Of a stretch of DNA of 64,000 bases, positions 59,811 through 64,000 are shown one piece after another. This DNA comes from an uncultured Paracoccaceae bacterium. GTDB taxonomy: Bacteria; Pseudomonadota; Alphaproteobacteria; Rhodobacterales; Rhodobacteraceae. The DNA lies in contig CANMPK010000002.1 of the NCBI GenBank assembly GCA_947499725.1, forward strand, positions 186,001 through 250,000, written 5' to 3'. The number at the start of each line of letters is the position of its first letter. Position 1 is the first letter of the stretch. Position numbers and translations under genes: made by a program. The notes under the pieces are model-generated. The model did not search any database. It was not told the origin of the DNA and saw nothing but the letters and a program-made list of their open reading frames with translations.

Positions 59811-62736
59811 TCCACAAGACAAAGCCCGCGTCTTTGGCGTGCCACTGGGCGCAGACTTTCCGCAGGCTTTGATGAAGGGCCTGTTCGACCGTATGCAAGG
59901 CCAGCCGCCCGAGGCCTTGGCGCGCGTACAGATCATCGTCAACACGCAACGCATGGCGCGCCGACTGCGACTGTTGTTCGATCAGTCAGAACCGGCTTTG
60001 CTACCTCAGATCAGTCTGCTCAGCAGCGTTGGCAAAGACCTTGCGGTTCAATCGATCCCGCCTGCAGTAAACCCACTACGTCGCCGGTTCGAGCTAATCC
60101 AACTGATTGCGCGACTTCTCGACAGCCAGCCAGATCTGGCCCCACGTGCATCACTTTACGATTTGGCCGATAGCCTCGCTGGCCTTATGGATGAAATGAG
60201 CGGCGAAGGGGTTTCGCCAGACACGATCCAAGCTCTCGATATCACAGATCAATCGGGACACTGGGAGCGTGCGCAGGCGTTTTTTGGTATTGCGCGGCAC
60301 TTCTTAGAAACCGTTGATCAATCGCCAGACAGCGAAACGCGCCAGCGCATGATCGTCGAACGCCTTATCGCGAAATGGCAAATCGATCCGCCCCAGCACC
60401 CTGTTATTCTCGCAGGCTCCACCGGTTCCCGCGGCACGACAATGTTGCTGATGCAAGCCATCGCAGAGCTGCCGCAAGGCGCACTGATTTTGCCCGGTTT
60501 TGACTTCGACACACCCGAAACCGTTTGGAACGCCCTGAACGACGCCCTATCCGCCGAAGATCACCCCCAGTTCCGTTTTCAGAAGGTCCTGTCAGCGCTG
60601 GATCTCTCCGCGCAAGACGTCGCCCCTTGGCACAACGCCCCTGCCCCATGCCCTGAACGCAATCGGCTTGTCTCTTTGGCGTTGCGCCCTGCACCCGTCA
60701 CCGATCAATGGCTGCGCGAAGGCCCTTCACTTGGCAATCTAACAAGCGCCACAGACGACATGACGCTCCTCGAGGCGGATTCCATGCGGCAAGAAGCCTT
60801 AGCCATCGCCCTGCGCCTGCGCCAAGCCGCTGAAAATGGTGAAACAGCCGCTTTGATCACCCCAGACCGAATGTTAACCCGCCAAGTCACCGCGGCTTTG
60901 GATCGCTGGGACATTCTGCCCGATGATTCCGCTGGTACGCCTTTGCAACTCACCCCTCCTGGGCGTTTTTTTCGGCATGTCGCGGCGCTGTACATGCAGC
61001 CACTGACCTCTGAAATGCTATTGACCTTGCTCAAGCATCCACTGACGCATTCAGGTGAGGGGCGGAACGATCACCTCCGTTTAACGCGCGATCTAGAATT
61101 GCACATCCGCAGGAAGGGCATCACCTTTCCCGACCAAGAGCACCTGCTTGCCTGGGGCAAAGCCCAAAAAGAGGCTGAAGACTGGGCCGTCTGGCTCACG
61201 CAATGTTTCTGCGATCAAGAAAACACTGCTGAGTTCCCATTAGAACAGCGACTGACACACCATCACGATCTCGCTGAGCACATTGCACGTGGGTCTGTCG
61301 CGACAGATGGAAGCGGAGGGCTTTGGGATGAAAAAGCAGGTCGCGAAGCCACGAAAATCGTCACTAACCTTTCTGAAAATGCGAAATTTGCAGGGGCGCT
61401 GTCCGCAGCTGACTACAACGACATCTTTGGTGCCGTGATTGGCCAAGGCGAAGTACGTGACCGAGACGCGCCGCACCCAAACATCTTGATCTGGGGCACA
61501 CTCGAAGCCCGCGTACAAGGCGCAGATTTGATGATCCTTGGTGGCCTAAACGAAGGCAGTTGGCCTGAGAGTCCCAGCCCTGATCCATGGCTCAACCGCA
61601 AAATGCGCTTTGATGCTGGGCTTTTGCTGCCCGAGCGTCGCATTGGCTTGTCAGCACATGATTTCCAGCAAGCTGTCGGCGCAAAAGAAGTCTGGATCAC
61701 ACGATCTATTCGCTCGGACGAGGCTGAAACCGTGCCGTCTCGCTGGATCAACCGCCTGATGAACCTTCTCAACGGCTTGCCAGAGCAAGGCGGCCAACAG
61801 GCGCTGGAAGACATGCGCGGGCGGGGCGACCATTGGCTTGGTTTAACCAAGGCGCTGGAAGAAACCCAACCAACCGAACCCGCCAAACGCCCCTCCCCTC
61901 GCCCGCCGCTTTCTGCGCGCCCAACGCAGCTCTCGGTGACCGAGATTAAGAAGCTGATCCGCGATCCATATGCGATCTATGCGCGCCATACATTGCGCCT
62001 GCGTCCGATGGATTCCTTGATGAAGACACCGGATGCGCTTTTGCGCGGTATTGTTATCCACGAGGTACTCGAGAGTTTCGTCAAAGACGTCGCTCAAGAC
62101 CGCAGCCTGCTGACCAAAGCGCATCTATTGACGATTTCAGAGACTGTTCTAGCCAAAAACGTCCCTTGGCCCGCAGCGCGCACACTTTGGAAAGCGCGCC
62201 TCAATCGCGTGGCAGAGTATTTTGTTGAGGGTGAAATCAAACGCCAAAGCGCGGGCAAATCCATCGGCTTTGAAACCCGTGCAAAAACCGAAATCCCTAC
62301 GCTTGGATTCACCCTAACCGGCACTGCAGACCGGCTCGATCGAAGCACAAATGGCGATCTGGTGATCTACGATTACAAAACCGGCACCCCCCCGTCGAAA
62401 GACGAACAGCTATATTTCGACAAGCAATTGCTGCTGGAGGCCGCAATGGCCGAAAAAGGAGGCTTCCAGAATATCGAGCCAGCCGATGTAGCGGCCGCCG
62501 TCTATATCGGCCTCAGCAACTCGCCCAAAGAAGTCGAGGCGCCGCTGGCTGACATGCCACCAGCACAAGTTTGGGAAGAGTTCGAACAACTGATCACGCG
62601 ATACTTGGACGCCGAACAAGGCTTCACCGCGCGCCGCGCCCTGCGCAAAGACACGGATATTTCAGATTATGACCAGCTGTCTCGGTTTGGCGAATGGGAT
62701 GCCACAGAAGAACCCGTTTCGGAGGATCTGCAATGA
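59803..62736 (+). CDS. addB: Double-strand break repair protein AddB
   Basis: The 977-residue subunit pairs with AddA to resect DNA double-strand breaks for RecA. The N-terminal half has an inactive helicase-like region; a typical Walker A loop is missing near the start, as expected in this alphaproteobacterial type. The C-terminal RecB-like nuclease (about 710-900) includes QLSVTEIKKLIRDPYAIYARHTL, IVIHEVLESF and TGTADRLDRSTNGDLVIYDYKTG with catalytic Asp and Lys. I see no four-cysteine iron-sulfur clasp, unlike Bacillus AddB. It overlaps addA by 4 bases. Confidence 0.93.
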   Translation: MFDPQDKARVFGVPLGADFPQALMKGLFDRMQGQPPEALARVQIIVNTQRMARRLRLLFDQSEPALLPQISLLSSVGKDLAVQSIPPAVNPLRRRFELIQLIARLLDSQPDLAPRASLYDLADSLAGLMDEMSGEGVSPDTIQALDITDQSGHWERAQAFFGIARHFLETVDQSPDSETRQRMIVERLIAKWQIDPPQHPVILAGSTGSRGTTMLLMQAIAELPQGALILPGFDFDTPETVWNALNDALSAEDHPQFRFQKVLSALDLSAQDVAPWHNAPAPCPERNRLVSLALRPAPVTDQWLREGPSLGNLTSATDDMTLLEADSMRQEALAIALRLRQAAENGETAALITPDRMLTRQVTAALDRWDILPDDSAGTPLQLTPPGRFFRHVAALYMQPLTSEMLLTLLKHPLTHSGEGRNDHLRLTRDLELHIRRKGITFPDQEHLLAWGKAQKEAEDWAVWLTQCFCDQENTAEFPLEQRLTHHHDLAEHIARGSVATDGSGGLWDEKAGREATKIVTNLSENAKFAGALSAADYNDIFGAVIGQGEVRDRDAPHPNILIWGTLEARVQGADLMILGGLNEGSWPESPSPDPWLNRKMRFDAGLLLPERRIGLSAHDFQQAVGAKEVWITRSIRSDEAETVPSRWINRLMNLLNGLPEQGGQQALEDMRGRGDHWLGLTKALEETQPTEPAKRPSPRPPLSARPTQLSVTEIKKLIRDPYAIYARHTLRLRPMDSLMKTPDALLRGIVIHEVLESFVKDVAQDRSLLTKAHLLTISETVLAKNVPWPAARTLWKARLNRVAEYFVEGEIKRQSAGKSIGFETRAKTEIPTLGFTLTGTADRLDRSTNGDLVIYDYKTGTPPSKDEQLYFDKQLLLEAAMAEKGGFQNIEPADVAAAVYIGLSNSPKEVEAPLADMPPAQVWEEFEQLITRYLDAEQGFTARRALRKDTDISDYDQLSRFGEWDATEEPVSEDLQ

Positions 62737-64000
62737 AGCGCAATGATGCCACCGAACGCCAGGTTCAAGCCGCGCGGCCAGATGCCTCCACTTGGCTATC
62801 TGCGAATGCCGGTTCCGGTAAAACCCGCGTCCTTACAGACCGCGTGGCGCGGTTGCTGCTGGATGGGGTGCAGCCGCAACACATCCTTTGCCTGACCTAC
62901 ACCAAAGCCGCCGCCTCCGAGATGCAGAACCGCTTGTTCAAACGCCTTGGCGCTTGGGCCATGAAGGATGATGCCGGCCTGCGGACAGAGTTGCTTGAGC
63001 TCGGTGTTGAAGGCGCTGTCGACAGCGACCGCCTGCGCGAGGCGCGCACGCTGTTTGCCCGCGCAATCGAAACGCCGGGTGGGTTGAAAATTCAGACCAT
63101 TCACTCGTTCTGTTCATCCCTTTTGCGGCGCTTCCCGCTTGAGGCTGGCGTCAGCCCACTTTTCAAGGAAATGGAAGACCGCGCCGCCGCGTTGCTGCGT
63201 GAGGACATCGTGTCTGACATGGCGGATGGCGCAGAAGCGGACCTGGTGGATAGCCTTGCGCGGTTTTACACAGGCGAAAGCTTTGACCGTCTTACATCAG
63301 AAATTTGCCGCAACGCGCCTGCCTTGTCTCAGCCGGTCGATAAAGACGCCTTGTTTAACAAGTTGGACCTTGCGCCAAACACAACTGACGCCAGCATTGC
63401 GGCAAGTGTTTTTCTGGGTGATGAAACAGACCTGATTTCCAGCTTTATAGAAGCCCTAAAAACTGGTGGCGCGACAGACAATAAGAACGCCCTAAAACTA
63501 ACTGGCTTCACTGGTCCTGATCTGTCAGCCTTGCCCTTACTAGAAAGCGTCTTCCTAACAGGGAGTGGCGCCAAGGAACCCTTCACCGCGAAAATTGGGA
63601 GCGTGCCCACCAAGAAGCTACAAGCGAACTTCCCTGATTTGGTTGAGCGGGTGAACAAGCTGATGATGCGCGTTGAAGATGCGCGCAGCCAGCGTCTCGC
63701 CTTTGCAAACGCCCAGCGCAGTTTTGCGCTTTGGGACTTCGCCCACGCTTTCCTGAAAAAATACGAAACCCGCAAGCAAACCCTTGGCTGGCTCGACTTT
63801 GACGACCTGATCCTAAGGGCACGAAATTTGCTGTCCGAACAAGCCGTTGCGGAATGGGTGCTGTATCGTTTGGACGGCGGGATCGACCATATCTTGGTGG
63901 ACGAAGCGCAAGATACGAGCCCTGTGCAGTGGCAGGTGATTGAACGGCTTGCACAGGAATTCACCGCAGGAACTGGCGCACGTGACGAAACAAAGCGCAC
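62733..64000 (+). CDS. addA: Double-strand break repair helicase AddA, N-terminal part
   Basis: The ATG overlaps the addB stop (ATGA). The frame stays open to the window end, giving 422 residues of a protein that should be about 1100 or more. The UvrD/RecB-type start is clear: TERQVQAARPDASTWLSANAGSGKTRVLTDRVARLLL with Walker A GSGKT, then ILCLTYTKAAASEMQ (motif Ia), IQTIHSFCSSLLRRFPLEAGV, and near the end HILVDEAQDTSPVQWQVIE (Walker B, DEAQD). It is an ATP-driven helicase with a C-terminal nuclease that lies outside the window. Confidence 0.93.
   Translation, partial: MKRNDATERQVQAARPDASTWLSANAGSGKTRVLTDRVARLLLDGVQPQHILCLTYTKAAASEMQNRLFKRLGAWAMKDDAGLRTELLELGVEGAVDSDRLREARTLFARAIETPGGLKIQTIHSFCSSLLRRFPLEAGVSPLFKEMEDRAAALLREDIVSDMADGAEADLVDSLARFYTGESFDRLTSEICRNAPALSQPVDKDALFNKLDLAPNTTDASIAASVFLGDETDLISSFIEALKTGGATDNKNALKLTGFTGPDLSALPLLESVFLTGSGAKEPFTAKIGSVPTKKLQANFPDLVERVNKLMMRVEDARSQRLAFANAQRSFALWDFAHAFLKKYETRKQTLGWLDFDDLILRARNLLSEQAVAEWVLYRLDGGIDHILVDEAQDTSPVQWQVIERLAQEFTAGTGARDETKR

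Noticed and set aside
1-64000. CRISPR arrays, prophage, insertion sequences or integrase next to tRNA-Leu
   Set aside because: No spaced repeats, transposase or integrase were found. The tRNA is flanked by ordinary genes with no duplicated tRNA 3' end.

Overview
The window is an ordinary, densely packed alphaproteobacterial chromosome segment. It most likely comes from the roseobacter group (Rhodobacterales, Rhodobacteraceae). The evidence is the gene content and order: petP-petR upstream of xseB-ispA-dxs, regB divergent from senC-regA, hemD next to a mitofilin (Mic60)-domain gene and hemY, imuA-imuB-dnaE2, gltD-gltB, an NDUFA9-type complex I-associated reductase, and addB-addA. I see no prophage, insertion sequence, CRISPR array, rRNA or plasmid functions. 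One tRNA gene, tRNA-Leu(CAG), is present.

Layout. 0.2-9 kb: a small secreted protein, aroC, a DMT exporter, ilvE (minus), then a tight plus-strand run petP-petR-deacetylase-xseB-ispA-dxs that ends in isoprenoid precursor synthesis. 9-21 kb: mostly single genes and short operons (YeeZ-like reductase, DUF1810, SelW-like protein, LysE exporter, amn, HU, a MocR regulator, an orphan molybdopterin oxidoreductase, CcdA-thioredoxin, msrB-msrA, queG, GST, mtgA). 22-28 kb: gltD-gltB on the minus strand, divergent from uppP. 29-38 kb: NDUFA9-like gene, tRNA-Leu, an AraC regulator divergent from a crotonase, a sugar-acid pair (ManD-like dehydratase and Gfo/Idh oxidoreductase), a three-gene exported operon (amidohydrolase, Cu-type lipoprotein, di-heme peroxidase/MauG-like protein), and a fructokinase-like PfkB kinase. 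38.6-44 kb: the imuA-imuB-dnaE2 mutasome cassette. 44-50.8 kb: hemD-mic60-hemY (minus) divergent from tsaD-gpsA-YciI-EVE. 51-53 kb: DUF2853, ahcY and a small secreted protein. 53.7-57.6 kb: HD hydrolase, GNAT, and the redox regulon regA/senC/regB. 57.6-64 kb: tsaE-amgK-murU-addB-addA, with addA cut by the window end.

How genes work together. RegB-RegA with SenC senses redox state, and petP-petR is the pair known in Rhodobacter for cytochrome bc1/copper-linked control. AmgK and MurU form a MurNAc recycling route. TsaD and TsaE are two parts of the t6A machinery about 9 kb apart. CcdA with the exported thioredoxin is a periplasmic reducing pair, next to cytoplasmic MsrB and MsrA. ImuA/ImuB/DnaE2 and AddAB are DNA damage functions.

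The least explained parts are: the exported amidohydrolase/YtkA-like/di-heme operon; several structured non-coding stretches (the aroC leader, the gltD-gltB spacer with alternative hairpins, a hairpin just before tsaE, and a 387-base gap at 53.3-53.7 kb); a duplicated 16-base motif between gltD and uppP; and four convergent gene pairs whose stop codons touch or overlap. Start sites were moved from the longest reading frame where a Shine-Dalgarno sequence or family length argued for it. All family names come from reading the sequence; no database search was run.
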